From a virus, in the IMG/VR virus record IMGVR_UViG_3300036832_001455, positions 1-49,021 of that record: a stretch of DNA of 49,021 nt; one strand, given 5' to 3'. Made by a program: the position numbers and the translations under genes. The notes beneath the pieces are model-generated. The model did not search any database and was not told the origin of the DNA. It was given only the letters and a program-made list of their open reading frames with translations. Positions 13,397 to 22,080 of this stretch are shown one piece after another. Position 1 is the first letter of the stretch, and each line of letters opens with the position of its first letter.

Positions 13397-14084
13397 TCCA
13401 GCAGAGCGCGTACCGCCGAACAATGGAGGTGGTCTACCTTCCGAACTACAAGGACGTACACCCCAACAAATCGCGCAGTACTATCAAGACCGTGAACGAA
13501 CGATCTTAGCCAACGCGCAAACGGCGATAGCAAATGCCGCAGCGGGGAACCGTAATGAACCCCCGCCACCGGCGCGTGAATCACGTCAACCTAACGCCGA
13601 AGACTTCGAACGTGATCCACTTGGTACGACGCGAGAGATGATCAACGCGCAGAGTGTTTCGCGTAACGAGTGGAACACGATGACGAGCGCGGTACGTCAG
13701 AATCTGATCGACACGGCGAAGGATCGTGCACGCCAGGGGAAGAAATACTGGGCGCGTCTCGACCCGATCATTACGGGAATGACGCAAAACGTAGGCCTTG
13801 AGGCGCTCGACACGAACTTCTGGGAAACCGCTTATAACGCTGCACTTGGCGCGAATCTAGGGACGATTCAAGCCGAGGAGCAAGCCGCCGAAGCAGCTGC
13901 GCGATCATCCGCCGAACCACCTTCAGGAGGAGCCGTACCGCCTGTTCCACCACGAATTCTTACGACCGACGAAATGCGTGTTGTCACCGGTCTTGGTATT
14001 TCCACCGAATCATACCGTAAGGGCGAAGAGAACATGCGCAATAATAAGTTCCCGCTGACCCTTGATAACCGGAGGCCGTCATGA
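13377..14084 (+). CDS. Scaffolding protein (candidate)
   Basis: 235 aa, proline- and alanine-rich N-terminus, acidic/helical middle, and an A/E-rich stretch (EEQAAEAAARSSAEPPSGG). The C-terminus reads MRVVTGLGISTESYRKGEEN, the GLGISxExYRKG-like ending seen in several phage scaffolding proteins. It lies between portal and capsid, the normal place for a scaffold, and overlaps the next gene by ATGA. The prediction is structural, not based on a strong family hit. Confidence 0.62.
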   Translation: MPDPVFDPAERVPPNNGGGLPSELQGRTPQQIAQYYQDRERTILANAQTAIANAAAGNRNEPPPPARESRQPNAEDFERDPLGTTREMINAQSVSRNEWNTMTSAVRQNLIDTAKDRARQGKKYWARLDPIITGMTQNVGLEALDTNFWETAYNAALGANLGTIQAEEQAAEAAARSSAEPPSGGAVPPVPPRILTTDEMRVVTGLGISTESYRKGEENMRNNKFPLTLDNRRPS

Positions 14085-14557
14085 CAGAGCCCGTGAAGCC
14101 GACAACACCCACGACGCCGAATATCCAAAGCGCACCACCAGCAGTACCTCTTTCACAGGAAGAGCGAAAAGCACGCTACGAAAAGTACCGCCAAGCAGCC
14201 GCAAGTTCGCGGTTCGCAGTTAAGGGAAAGCAAGGCATCCATTATTTTTGGGCGCCGAAGGATGACAGCAGTGAGATGACTCGACTCGACATTATCGGTT
14301 ATACGATCGTGCGCGAGCCTAACGTCACTGATGTTCTCGCCAACAAGGCTAAACCCTCGATCATCGCTAGCGGTCTTCGTCAAGATGGTACATACGTCAT
14401 AGGCGACGTAATCTTAGCCCAATGCCCGGAAGAAACGTACGAGTTCGCACTCATGGATATCGAGGAACGTCACGAAGCCATGAAGCGTGCAGCGAAGGAC
14501 AACTTTCTTATGGAGGCAGAAAAAGCTGGCGTGCCTACGTTCACGTTTAGCAAGTAA
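14081..14557 (+). CDS. Hypothetical head-region protein (158 aa)
   Basis: Unrecognised. A proline/threonine-rich N-terminus (PVKPTTPTTPNIQSAPPAVP) precedes a charged helical KARYEKYRQAA region and a beta-rich core (GKQGIHYFWAPKDD). The C-terminus is helical and acidic. It is coupled to the upstream scaffold by ATGA, and followed after 18 bases by the decoration-like protein. Position suggests a head-completion or assembly role. Confidence 0.72.
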   Translation: MTEPVKPTTPTTPNIQSAPPAVPLSQEERKARYEKYRQAAASSRFAVKGKQGIHYFWAPKDDSSEMTRLDIIGYTIVREPNVTDVLANKAKPSIIASGLRQDGTYVIGDVILAQCPEETYEFALMDIEERHEAMKRAAKDNFLMEAEKAGVPTFTFSK

Positions 14558-14575
14558 CCAAAGAGAGGAAACGAC

Positions 14576-15190
14576 GTGCCTGCAACTGTTGGTGTAGCAA
14601 CTCAGATCACGCCGTATCGGGTTCAGCTCACGGGGGCGGGTACTCAACCGACTCAGAGAATGCTCGAAAAGGCGTCACAGACGTTCCAGCAAGGAACTCC
14701 TGTGCAGATAGACGTAGCGGGAGCTTCAGGGTTTATCATCGCCTGCCCAGCGATGACGAACGCCGCTACTGCGGTTGTTCAGGGCATAGCGCAGGAATCG
14801 GCGTCGAACTTGACGACGAGTGGTGTAGCACAGACGCAGAACCTTACGTATAAGGTTCCCAACCAACCAGCCGCCGTTGTTACGCCGATCGGTGCTCCGC
14901 CGAACGACGGAACCGTTGGACTCTATCTCGCGATGGATCAGACAACGTTCAACGGTCTTCTCGGTAACAGTACTACGGATGCAAACGCCGTCCTCGCGCA
15001 GAGCATGGTCGACTCGCTCATGGGTCTGACGCAGGACGCAACAACGCTCTTCTGGTACGTCGATATGATCAAGAACACAGTGGCAACAGGCGCTTGTGTT
15101 CAGATTGTAAGCCTTATCGATCCAGTCGGCACGCTGCATGGGCGTGTTGAATTCCGCTTCACCAAGGCTGCACAGCAAGGGGAGGCTTAA
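14576..15190 (+). CDS. Head decoration-like protein (204 aa, GTG start)
   Basis: GTG start after AGAGAGGAAACGAC. Residues 1-60 carry many small/beta residues (VGVATQITPYRVQLTGAGTQ), the composition of a capsid-stabilising protein. It sits directly before the major capsid gene with no gap, which is where decoration or auxiliary head proteins lie in many genomes. No strict family signature is visible, so the name is positional inference. Confidence 0.62.
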   Translation: MPATVGVATQITPYRVQLTGAGTQPTQRMLEKASQTFQQGTPVQIDVAGASGFIIACPAMTNAATAVVQGIAQESASNLTTSGVAQTQNLTYKVPNQPAAVVTPIGAPPNDGTVGLYLAMDQTTFNGLLGNSTTDANAVLAQSMVDSLMGLTQDATTLFWYVDMIKNTVATGACVQIVSLIDPVGTLHGRVEFRFTKAAQQGEA

Positions 15191-16081
15191 ATGGCCGCGA
15201 CACGTGGGCAGTTTAGTCAGCTCCTCGCACCAGGTCTCTTTAGTGTTATCTACGAAGATCTGGAGATGCATCCTGAGGAGTACCAGCAGTTCTTCAACGT
15301 ATACCCTACGACAAAGGCATACGAGGAAGATCAACTTGTCGCTGGACTTGGAGCGATTCCACCCAAACCGGAAGGTACGCCGATCGCTTACGATAACGCG
15401 ATCCAGGGCGGTACCGTTCGTTATCAGCCCGTATCTTACGGTATGGGCTTTCAGGTCACGCGTGAGATGTGGGATGACGATCAGTATGGGATCATGCGGA
15501 AGGTCTCGCAGGATTTCGCAGGTTCCATTCGTCAAACGATCGAAACCGGCGCGATTAGCGTCTTGGTCAATAGCTTCACGACCCAGAAGTCAATCGATGG
15601 CGGCACCCTCATCGGTACCCACAACCTGCTCGGTGGCGGCACCTACTCGAACGCGAGCCCTACGAACATGGCGTTCAGCGTCAGCGGCATCCAAGAGCAA
15701 CTGTTGATCTTCGAAAAGATGGTCAACGAGCGCGGCCTTATTAAGCGCGCGACGCCCGAAGATGTTGTTATTCCCGTCGATCTCCAGTTCAAGGCACAGG
15801 AGATTCTCCATTCCGCGTACAAGCCCTACAGCGGTACGAACGAGGTTAACTCGGTACAAGGACGTCTCAATCCTCTTACCGACCACTATCTCGTTTCGCC
15901 TACAGCCTGGTGGACCTTCGCACGCAAGACGGGGCACACGTTGAAGTATTTCTGGCGTACACAACCTGAGTTCGATAGCCAGGACGACTTCAACACGAAG
16001 GGCTCGTCGTTCTCGACGTTCTTCCGTTTCGTTGCCGGCGTTACCTACTGGCACGGGATCAGCGGTTCACCGGGTCAGTAA
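15191..16081 (+). CDS. Major capsid protein (HK97-fold, Mu gpT-like)
   Basis: 296 aa. It builds the icosahedral head. It opens MAATRGQFSQLLAPGLFSVI, then a long E-loop-like region with YQPVSYGMGFQVTREMWDDD, similar to Mu gpT-type capsids, and ends with LKYFWRTQPEFDSQDDFNTK and a beta-rich P-domain. No protease gene or large N-terminal delta domain is seen, consistent with a non-cleaved capsid. ATG directly follows the decoration stop. Confidence rests on the recognisable fold pattern, size and location. Confidence 0.86.
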   Translation: MAATRGQFSQLLAPGLFSVIYEDLEMHPEEYQQFFNVYPTTKAYEEDQLVAGLGAIPPKPEGTPIAYDNAIQGGTVRYQPVSYGMGFQVTREMWDDDQYGIMRKVSQDFAGSIRQTIETGAISVLVNSFTTQKSIDGGTLIGTHNLLGGGTYSNASPTNMAFSVSGIQEQLLIFEKMVNERGLIKRATPEDVVIPVDLQFKAQEILHSAYKPYSGTNEVNSVQGRLNPLTDHYLVSPTAWWTFARKTGHTLKYFWRTQPEFDSQDDFNTKGSSFSTFFRFVAGVTYWHGISGSPGQ

Positions 16082-16092
16082 AAGGAGTGACA

Positions 16093-16776
16093 ATGGCGTA
16101 CTCAGAAGATATTGAGGACTTCATAACGTCAGATCCTTTCGCGACCAGTGTGGTGCCACCCGCACAGGCTGCAACGCTGACGTTTAACAACTTCAAAGGA
16201 GGCCGCTTGATGTCGCGGCTTCCTCACATCGATGGGCTCGTTATCGCTACGGCGGGTAACGGACTCGCCGCGAACTCCGCAAACCTTTTGACGGCGCGTG
16301 TTAGTGCTGGTCTCTGGACGCTTGGTCGAACGGCTGCAGGTGCGGAGAGTTACTTCGTCCGTACGACGCTCGACTTCACGCGAATCGGCGAAAACTATAG
16401 GTACGGCACGGTGGGTTCTCAACCTCCATCTGCTGGACCTAAAGGCATCGCGCTTGCGAACGTATTCGTCAATATGAATGTGGGTGTAGTCCCGTTGACT
16501 GCTGCAACGCTGAGAGTGGGAAAAACAGTGTTTCCCGCATTCGGGGCAGCAGCCGCCGCACCTGTGCAAACGGATTTGCTAGTAGCGACAGCGCTCGGTT
16601 CGCTAGCAACGAATACCGCAGGTCAGTACGCCTCTCAGGGAGTAACGATTCCAACTCCGGCAATGTTCACCGACGATATGGGCGAATTTGAAATTGAGCT
16701 CGCCCTTACGATGGCGAACACAGGTACGGTGGCGATCGCTGGTCTGGGTGCGCACGTACTATTCAACTACACTTAA
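16093..16776 (+). CDS. Hypothetical head/decoration protein (227 aa)
   Basis: The start at 16093 is chosen because AAAGGAG lies 5-6 bases upstream; an earlier GTG at 16087 falls inside that site. It is rich in small residues and beta strands (NMNVGVVPLTAATLRVGKTV). It follows the capsid gene by 11 bases. Unrecognised; possibly a second capsid accessory or fibrous head protein. Confidence 0.7.
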   Translation: MAYSEDIEDFITSDPFATSVVPPAQAATLTFNNFKGGRLMSRLPHIDGLVIATAGNGLAANSANLLTARVSAGLWTLGRTAAGAESYFVRTTLDFTRIGENYRYGTVGSQPPSAGPKGIALANVFVNMNVGVVPLTAATLRVGKTVFPAFGAAAAAPVQTDLLVATALGSLATNTAGQYASQGVTIPTPAMFTDDMGEFEIELALTMANTGTVAIAGLGAHVLFNYT

Positions 16777-16834
16777 ACTGAACGTCTGGTGGGGCGTATC
16801 GTTGTTTCGCTCCACTAGGCGTGGAGAAGATCAA

Positions 16835-17113
16835 ATGGCGAACTTGTTAGCGCAGAACCCAATGGTGCTCGACGGTTCGTCGTTGAGCGTCGTCCTAGTA
16901 AAGACGCAACTGAAGGTTAAGCATTTCGAGTTCGTTGAGTATGCGAACGGTACAGCTTCAGTTGTAACGATTTCGAATCGATTTGGTGACCTTCTTTGGT
17001 CCTGCACGGGCAATTCAACTGGCGATAACCAAAGGTCTGGTAACGTTGGTTGGGTGCACGGTCTCTTAGAGAATGTTCACACCGACGGCTTTTTGCTTGT
17101 TTATTTCGACTGA
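16835..17113 (+). CDS. Hypothetical virion protein (92 aa)
   Basis: The start at 16835 follows GTGGAGAAG at a good distance. It is a compact beta-sandwich-like sequence (LKVKHFEFVEYANGTASVVT; DGFLLVYFD). It lies between head genes and the exported fibre block, where small adaptor or head-fibre proteins often occur. Unrecognised. Confidence 0.65.
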   Translation: MANLLAQNPMVLDGSSLSVVLVKTQLKVKHFEFVEYANGTASVVTISNRFGDLLWSCTGNSTGDNQRSGNVGWVHGLLENVHTDGFLLVYFD

Positions 17114-17123
17114 GGCGCGAGCG

Positions 17124-18554
17124 ATGAATAGCTACATCCGAAAGTACATGCCGCTCGTACTCGTCGCGCTAGGTTTAGCGACGGCTAGTTCGGGACAGTC
17201 GCCTGTACCTATTAACGGTACCATTAGTGACGCGGGTGGGAACCCAGCCACGAGTGGTACCGTTGTCTTTGATATCCAACCACAGTCGTCGTCGATTCAC
17301 TACACTATACCAGGTTTAACGACTGTCGCGCCTCAGTCCGTGACGTGCAATATTAAGCCTAACGGTACGCTCCAGAACGTACTCAACAGCGGGCCTTGCG
17401 TCGTTTGGGGAAACGATCTTATCTCACCCGCGAATACGACGTATAACGTTACGTTCAATCCGAATAATACGAACACGAATCAGGTCGCGCAGGAATGCAT
17501 CTCAACGCCAGGACCGTATAATATTAACAATCCAGTTTTCTGCCCTGTCGTCAGTATCATTCCACAGTATTCGATGATCACAGCGCCGGTCATTCAGGGA
17601 AACGTGATTCCCTCGACAAACGGTGTCTTTACGTTTGGCAACTCGCAGGCGTACTATGCGAACATCTACACGCATACGATAACATTTTTGCCAAGCGCGA
17701 ATGGCTTCCTACTCGCTACAAGCGGTGCGCTGAGTTTTACGAACACGCTTCCAGGTGGACCCTTCTGTCCATTATCGGGTTGTACGTTCACAGGGCAGAT
17801 CATCTTGCCAGGTGGCGGGACAGGTAGCGACGCTGCGACGGTTGATCAAATCAACGCGATTGTAGGGAATTACTGTCTACTCACCGGTTGTACGCTCACG
17901 GGACCTTTGGGTGGTACGTCTGCGTCGTTTAGCTCGAACGTCGAGGCGTTCAATTATTTCGTTCAAGGGCACTTGATGCGCGCTTCGGATCTTTCGAATG
18001 GAGCTAGTGGCTCAGGTGCGGTATGTCTCGCGAGCGGAAGTGCTTGTGCTAGTAGTGCAACTGTTACGTCGGTAGGCCTATCGTCGTCGAATACGACGCT
18101 AATCTCCGTCGCAGGTTCGCCTGTCACTACCGCTGGCACGCTCGCGATGACGTTAAACGTCGCAGGAACCGATACGAAGTTCGCCACGACAAGTGCTTCG
18201 GGTACAAACGGTAACGTCGCTGTATGGGACGCGAATGGTGGTCTTACCGATGGATCGGTGAAAGCTGTTGTGATTCGTACCGGTTCCGCAGCAGGTTGCA
18301 CAACGCCAGTTGGAACGGGTCTGAGTTGCACTACAACGGTAACGTGGAACGCTGCGTTCGCCAATACAACCTATACAGCGGTGTGTAACGGGCTCCCGCC
18401 TTTTACCGGCGGTTCAGGTTCCGAACCTAACTCGGTTAACCTAATCGGCACTCAGAATTTAACGACCACTACCGTCGACGCGATAACGGTTAGTAAGGGT
18501 AGCGGACAGGCAGCTTCTATTGGTACCATAACGTGCATTGGAGTGCACCTATAA
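17124..18554 (+). CDS. Secreted fibre-like protein 1 (476 aa)
   Basis: The ATG at 17124 follows GAGGCGCGAGC. The N-terminus is a Sec signal peptide (basic MNSYIRKYM, a hydrophobic stretch, then SSGQ), which is unexpected for a virion protein. The rest is a beta-rich repetitive shaft with phrases typical of phage fibres: SNGVFTFGNSQAYYANIYTH, GTGSDAATVDQINA, and C-rich loops (CPLSGCTFTG, CLLTGCTLTG), which could form disulfides outside the cytoplasm. It likely acts at the cell surface or on the virion surface. First of five consecutive genes with signal peptides. Confidence 0.75.
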   Translation: MNSYIRKYMPLVLVALGLATASSGQSPVPINGTISDAGGNPATSGTVVFDIQPQSSSIHYTIPGLTTVAPQSVTCNIKPNGTLQNVLNSGPCVVWGNDLISPANTTYNVTFNPNNTNTNQVAQECISTPGPYNINNPVFCPVVSIIPQYSMITAPVIQGNVIPSTNGVFTFGNSQAYYANIYTHTITFLPSANGFLLATSGALSFTNTLPGGPFCPLSGCTFTGQIILPGGGTGSDAATVDQINAIVGNYCLLTGCTLTGPLGGTSASFSSNVEAFNYFVQGHLMRASDLSNGASGSGAVCLASGSACASSATVTSVGLSSSNTTLISVAGSPVTTAGTLAMTLNVAGTDTKFATTSASGTNGNVAVWDANGGLTDGSVKAVVIRTGSAAGCTTPVGTGLSCTTTVTWNAAFANTTYTAVCNGLPPFTGGSGSEPNSVNLIGTQNLTTTTVDAITVSKGSGQAASIGTITCIGVHL

Positions 18555-18565
18555 ACGAGGGCGTA

Positions 18566-19612
18566 ATGAAACGACTTTTGACACTCGCCGTACTAGCCTT
18601 TGCTACGATAGCAAACGCCCAGTCGACGCCTTCGCTTGTTGGTGCGATGACTTCGGCGGATGGTATAACGTGGACGAATCTCACGACGACATCTACCGTA
18701 GCCGCGTACCCACCGACGTTTACGCCATCACTCGTTGGTATTCTCTGTTACAATAACACGACGCATCAATGGGTACCTACGGGATGTTCTGCTAGCGGTG
18801 CTCCTACGATTACTAGCCCGAACGGTACAATTACTGTTGGTGGTACAGCTGGCGCTACGACGGTGGTCGTAAATCCGGATCTTACACTTCATAGTCTCGC
18901 ATTCACTACTAATGATGTGGGAATTACTTTTCTCGATGGTAGTACGATCAATTCTGATCCAACCTTCGGTCTCAACTTAACCTCGACTAAGATATTTTTG
19001 TGTACCAGTGGTCCTTGTCTTACTTTTTCGGATTCGATCAACACCAGATATCCATTATCGCAACTTTCGGGTATCACAGGGGGATCAGCCCTTGGGGCGG
19101 CGGTTGAAGTATTTGATGGTGTAATGACGGGTTATATGATCGGTACGGGACTCGCCGAAAATAGCGGCGGAGGTCCTATGTCAACTCCTGCCAACACTTT
19201 AGAATTACAATTTGGTATCGGTGCAACTACAGGAGGCGGGTTAAATGCCGCAGTATTCGCTCCCACCTTCTTTATTGGTAATAATACGGTTTTCGTAAAA
19301 GGCGCGGTTTCATATAGACTCGCGAGCTTTACGCCTGGCGCGACGGTTAACCTCACAACCGATGCGTTGCAGAGGTACACGTTAAGTGCGGCCACGACAG
19401 TGTCGGTGCCTACGATCTACAGCGGAGAACATATAGTGATTCAGGTATGTCAACCTGGGGGTGGACCGTTTACGTGGACGTGGCCGGCTGCGGTTCACGG
19501 TGGGATGACGATCGGCACGACGATTAGTACGTGTAGTCAGCAGGCGTTTGATAGCTTCAACGGTACCACGCTAGTAGCCGAGAACGTGGGGGTGATCAAT
19601 GTGGCTCCGTAA
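18566..19612 (+). CDS. Secreted fibre-like protein 2 (348 aa)
   Basis: The start at 18566 (MKRLLTLAVLAFATIANAQS) gives a textbook signal peptide with an ANAQS cleavage site. The body is low-charge, beta rich, G/T/S rich, with ATTVVVNPDLTLHS-like repeats and a C-terminal YTLSAATTVSVP segment resembling trimeric fibre tips. It ends overlapping the next gene by 14 bases. Function unknown; a secreted or virion-surface adhesin is the best inference. Confidence 0.7.
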   Translation: MKRLLTLAVLAFATIANAQSTPSLVGAMTSADGITWTNLTTTSTVAAYPPTFTPSLVGILCYNNTTHQWVPTGCSASGAPTITSPNGTITVGGTAGATTVVVNPDLTLHSLAFTTNDVGITFLDGSTINSDPTFGLNLTSTKIFLCTSGPCLTFSDSINTRYPLSQLSGITGGSALGAAVEVFDGVMTGYMIGTGLAENSGGGPMSTPANTLELQFGIGATTGGGLNAAVFAPTFFIGNNTVFVKGAVSYRLASFTPGATVNLTTDALQRYTLSAATTVSVPTIYSGEHIVIQVCQPGGGPFTWTWPAAVHGGMTIGTTISTCSQQAFDSFNGTTLVAENVGVINVAP

Positions 19613-20093
19613 TATTGTTATCTTACTGGGCCTTTTGACGCTATCGTTCACGATGCAGCCTCAGTCGATCAATGGGACACCGAATCAGAACGTAACTGTA
19701 TCAGGTGTATCGGGTGTACCTTCGACCTGCGCACAGCTCCCTTGTGTCGTTTTTGCGAGCCAACAGCCAGGTTTGACGGTCGGAACTGGTACTGTTAATG
19801 TGTATACTCCTACAGGACCAGGTACTTACTTGATAGATTGTAGTATGTATGTTAGTACCGTAGCTACGGCTGGTAATATGGTATGTGGAGCTAGCTGGAA
19901 AACAGTAACTGGGGGAGCGATAAGTAGTGCGTCTGGTAATAATCCACTTATGACTACGCTCGCAAACACTTCTCAATTATCTGCCTTAGCACACGTGGGT
20001 GGAACTGATCCAATTGGGGTTTTTACGACTCTTAACGCTGTTACAGGTTCACCTGTATATGAACTAGATATTGTAGTTATACGTGTACAATAG
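19599..20093 (+). CDS. Secreted paralogue 1 of 3 (164 aa)
   Basis: Signal peptide MWLRNIVILLGLLTLSFTM followed by QPQSING and QNVTVSG, a start shared by the next two genes. Conserved cysteines (STCAQLPC, YLIDC, VCGASW) suggest a disulfide-stabilised beta-sandwich, perhaps a C1q- or fibre-head-like jelly roll, which is inference. The N-terminal block is nearly the same in all three tandem copies while the centres diverge. It probably acts outside the cytoplasm. Confidence 0.72.
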   Translation: MWLRNIVILLGLLTLSFTMQPQSINGTPNQNVTVSGVSGVPSTCAQLPCVVFASQQPGLTVGTGTVNVYTPTGPGTYLIDCSMYVSTVATAGNMVCGASWKTVTGGAISSASGNNPLMTTLANTSQLSALAHVGGTDPIGVFTTLNAVTGSPVYELDIVVIRVQ

Positions 20094-20102
20094 GAGGAAG
20101 CC

Positions 20103-20582
20103 GTGAAGAGCGTGATTTTGTTAGTGGGCCTTCTATTGTTATGCTTTACCGTACAACCGCAATCTATTAACGGCGTTTCGAGTCAGAACGTAACGGGAAG
20201 TGGATTACCCTCGAACTGTACGAACTTCCCTTGTATCGTATACAAGAGTCAACAAACTGGACAGTCCGCGGCTCTTAACACGAATTTCTTTACCCCTACA
20301 ATCGCGGGTGTTTATCAACTTACCTGCACGATGTACATTACTACCGCAGGTACAGCTGGAACGATGCAATGTGGATTCAATTGGAAAAGTGGCGTTACTG
20401 GAGGTTTATCTAGCTCAGCTTCTAGCGGTACAACGAGTATGGTAACACTGGGTAACATTACTCAAACGACTATTACAGCATATTCTGATGGGATAACTGT
20501 GTTTAACCTTTTTACCAATTATACCGGCGCTACAGGTGCACCGATATACGGCATAGACGTTGTAATCAAGCGTATAGGATAG
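20103..20582 (+). CDS. Secreted paralogue 2 of 3 (159 aa, GTG start)
   Basis: GTG start after AGGAGGAAGCC. Signal peptide (MKSVILLVGLLLLCFTV) and PQSINGVSSQNVTGSGLP tag shared with both neighbours. Same four conserved cysteines (SNCTNFPC, LTC, MQCGFNW) and a TTAGTAGTMQCG core. Nucleotide identity with copy 3 is high at the 5' end and drops downstream, as expected for tandem duplication followed by diversification. See copies 1 and 3. Confidence 0.74.
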   Translation: MKSVILLVGLLLLCFTVQPQSINGVSSQNVTGSGLPSNCTNFPCIVYKSQQTGQSAALNTNFFTPTIAGVYQLTCTMYITTAGTAGTMQCGFNWKSGVTGGLSSSASSGTTSMVTLGNITQTTITAYSDGITVFNLFTNYTGATGAPIYGIDVVIKRIG

Positions 20583-20592
20583 GAGGAAGCCC

Positions 20593-21075
20593 GTGAAGAA
20601 CGTAATTCTGTTAATGGGCCTCCTATTACTATGCTTTACGGTACAGCCGCAATCGATTAACGGAGTCGCGAGTCAAAACGTGACGGGAAGTGGGTTGCCT
20701 CCGAACTGCGCGAACTTCCCTTGCGTGGTTTTCAATGGATCGTTTCTTAACGTGACAGCGGCTGTTGGAGTCGTGACGGTATATACGTCTGTAGCAGCGG
20801 GAACGTATGAACTTGCCTGCACCGACTACGTCCAAACAGCAGGAACCGCTGGCACAATGCAGTGCGGTTGGAACTGGAAACCAGGTGGCACCGGCTCTAC
20901 TTTTGGCGCGACGGCGAGTCCGACTACGAATATGACGACCGCAGGCTTGGTCACTCAAGCAACTACTATCGTGCATCTAGATGGAGTAAGCGGTGTAAAT
21001 TACTTCGCCAACTATACAGGCGCAACAGGAACTCCGGTCTGTAGTCAGTACATAACTATCACGCGGTTACAATAA
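20593..21075 (+). CDS. Secreted paralogue 3 of 3 (160 aa, GTG start)
   Basis: GTG start after TAGGAGGAAGCCC. Shares signal peptide and PQSINGVASQNVTGSGLP tag, and a TAGTAGTMQCGWNWKPGG core with copy 2. The central beta strands differ. Together with copies 1 and 2 it forms a triplicate array in the structural operon, suggestive of variable, possibly heteromeric, surface proteins that contact the host. Direct binding partners are unknown. Confidence 0.74.
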   Translation: MKNVILLMGLLLLCFTVQPQSINGVASQNVTGSGLPPNCANFPCVVFNGSFLNVTAAVGVVTVYTSVAAGTYELACTDYVQTAGTAGTMQCGWNWKPGGTGSTFGATASPTTNMTTAGLVTQATTIVHLDGVSGVNYFANYTGATGTPVCSQYITITRLQ

Positions 21076-21083
21076 GGAGCCAC

Positions 21084-21827
21084 ATGAGCACGAACAATAC
21101 GATCATCTGGCCGTATGACGGTAAAACGTATACGGTAACGCCCGTTTCCAATCCTGGTTCCGGACTCGTCATACCCCCGGACGCAAAAACGTCGGGCGTT
21201 CTTGATAACGCGCCGAAATGGAAAGCGGAGAAGGACGCAGGTACGCCCGGTTCGGTATCTTCGACGTTCAATCGGTTTATCTCGGCGACGGAGGGACGAC
21301 AATTCAACGCAGTCCAAACAGGTAAAGCCGGGATGCGTTGGAGTAATCCATTCGCGGAGGATCCGACACCGACGAACTTCGCCTACAAGCTCACCGTTAA
21401 AGCCGATGACTGGGGACAAATGGGTCAGCTTGAACTCGATATGAACCAGATGATGTCGAATGGCGAGAACTGCTTTCTTTGTCTGCAGGTAAATTTCATC
21501 GCCGGCTGCTGGGACTATACGACGGTATCGGGTGGCGGAACCCACTGGAACCACACGACGATGAAGGTTAACCGTAAGGACTGGCCCGCGAATACGTGGA
21601 AGGAACTATGCTTGAAGACATCTCGCGATGCGACAGGCGTCGTTACCTATGAGGGCGTCGAGATCGATGGCGTTTACACGCTTTTCGATCCATCCTGCAA
21701 AGGTCCTTCGGCTTCTAGACAAAACTGGACGCCGGGCGTTCTCATCAACAATTATCAGACGAACGGTGCGAACGCGTCGGGTACGATGAATTCGTTCGCG
21801 AAACAAATGCAGATCTTCTACTGGTAG
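21084..21827 (+). CDS. Carbohydrate-binding-like virion protein (247 aa)
   Basis: No signal peptide, unlike the five genes before it. Tryptophan-rich beta sequence with KVNRKDWPANTWKELCLKTS followed by VVTYEGVEIDGVYTLFD, the sort of pattern found in concanavalin-A-like/LamG jelly rolls that bind or cut polysaccharide. It may be a capsule- or LPS-binding fibre component. Evidence is by pattern only; no catalytic acids are identified with confidence. Confidence 0.6.
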   Translation: MSTNNTIIWPYDGKTYTVTPVSNPGSGLVIPPDAKTSGVLDNAPKWKAEKDAGTPGSVSSTFNRFISATEGRQFNAVQTGKAGMRWSNPFAEDPTPTNFAYKLTVKADDWGQMGQLELDMNQMMSNGENCFLCLQVNFIAGCWDYTTVSGGGTHWNHTTMKVNRKDWPANTWKELCLKTSRDATGVVTYEGVEIDGVYTLFDPSCKGPSASRQNWTPGVLINNYQTNGANASGTMNSFAKQMQIFYW

Positions 21828-21834
21828 GTGCTGT

Positions 21835-22080
21835 ATGCCTAAAGCGAAAGGGATATTCGGTGTACAATGGCGGAATTGCGATCGTTGTGGCTTCCTTCGA
21901 CCGATCAATACGTTGAGACGACAACAGGGCCTCCTACTGTGCGAACAAACGCCTTGTACGGATGATCTTTCGGTTATGTGGCGCGATAAGGAAATTCAGA
22001 TCATATTATCCCAGCCTGGCGAAGGTACGAGCGAAGCTAGTGAGATGTTCAAAGATCCAGGTGAGATCGTGGAGTTCTAA
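21835..22080 (+). CDS. Small Cys-rich protein (81 aa)
   Basis: Contains CDRCG near residues 20-24 and LLCEQTPC about 20 residues later, a likely zinc site. The second half is acidic (SQPGEGTSEASEMFKDPGEI). Similar short zinc-ribbon proteins sit before tail adaptors in podoviral genomes, function unknown. Overlaps the next gene by one base. Confidence 0.72.
   Translation: MPKAKGIFGVQWRNCDRCGFLRPINTLRRQQGLLLCEQTPCTDDLSVMWRDKEIQIILSQPGEGTSEASEMFKDPGEIVEF

Noticed and set aside
14726-15535. 269-codon antisense frame over the decoration and capsid genes
   Set aside because: It is antisense to well-supported genes, basic and low in normal domain character, a typical shadow of biased codon use.
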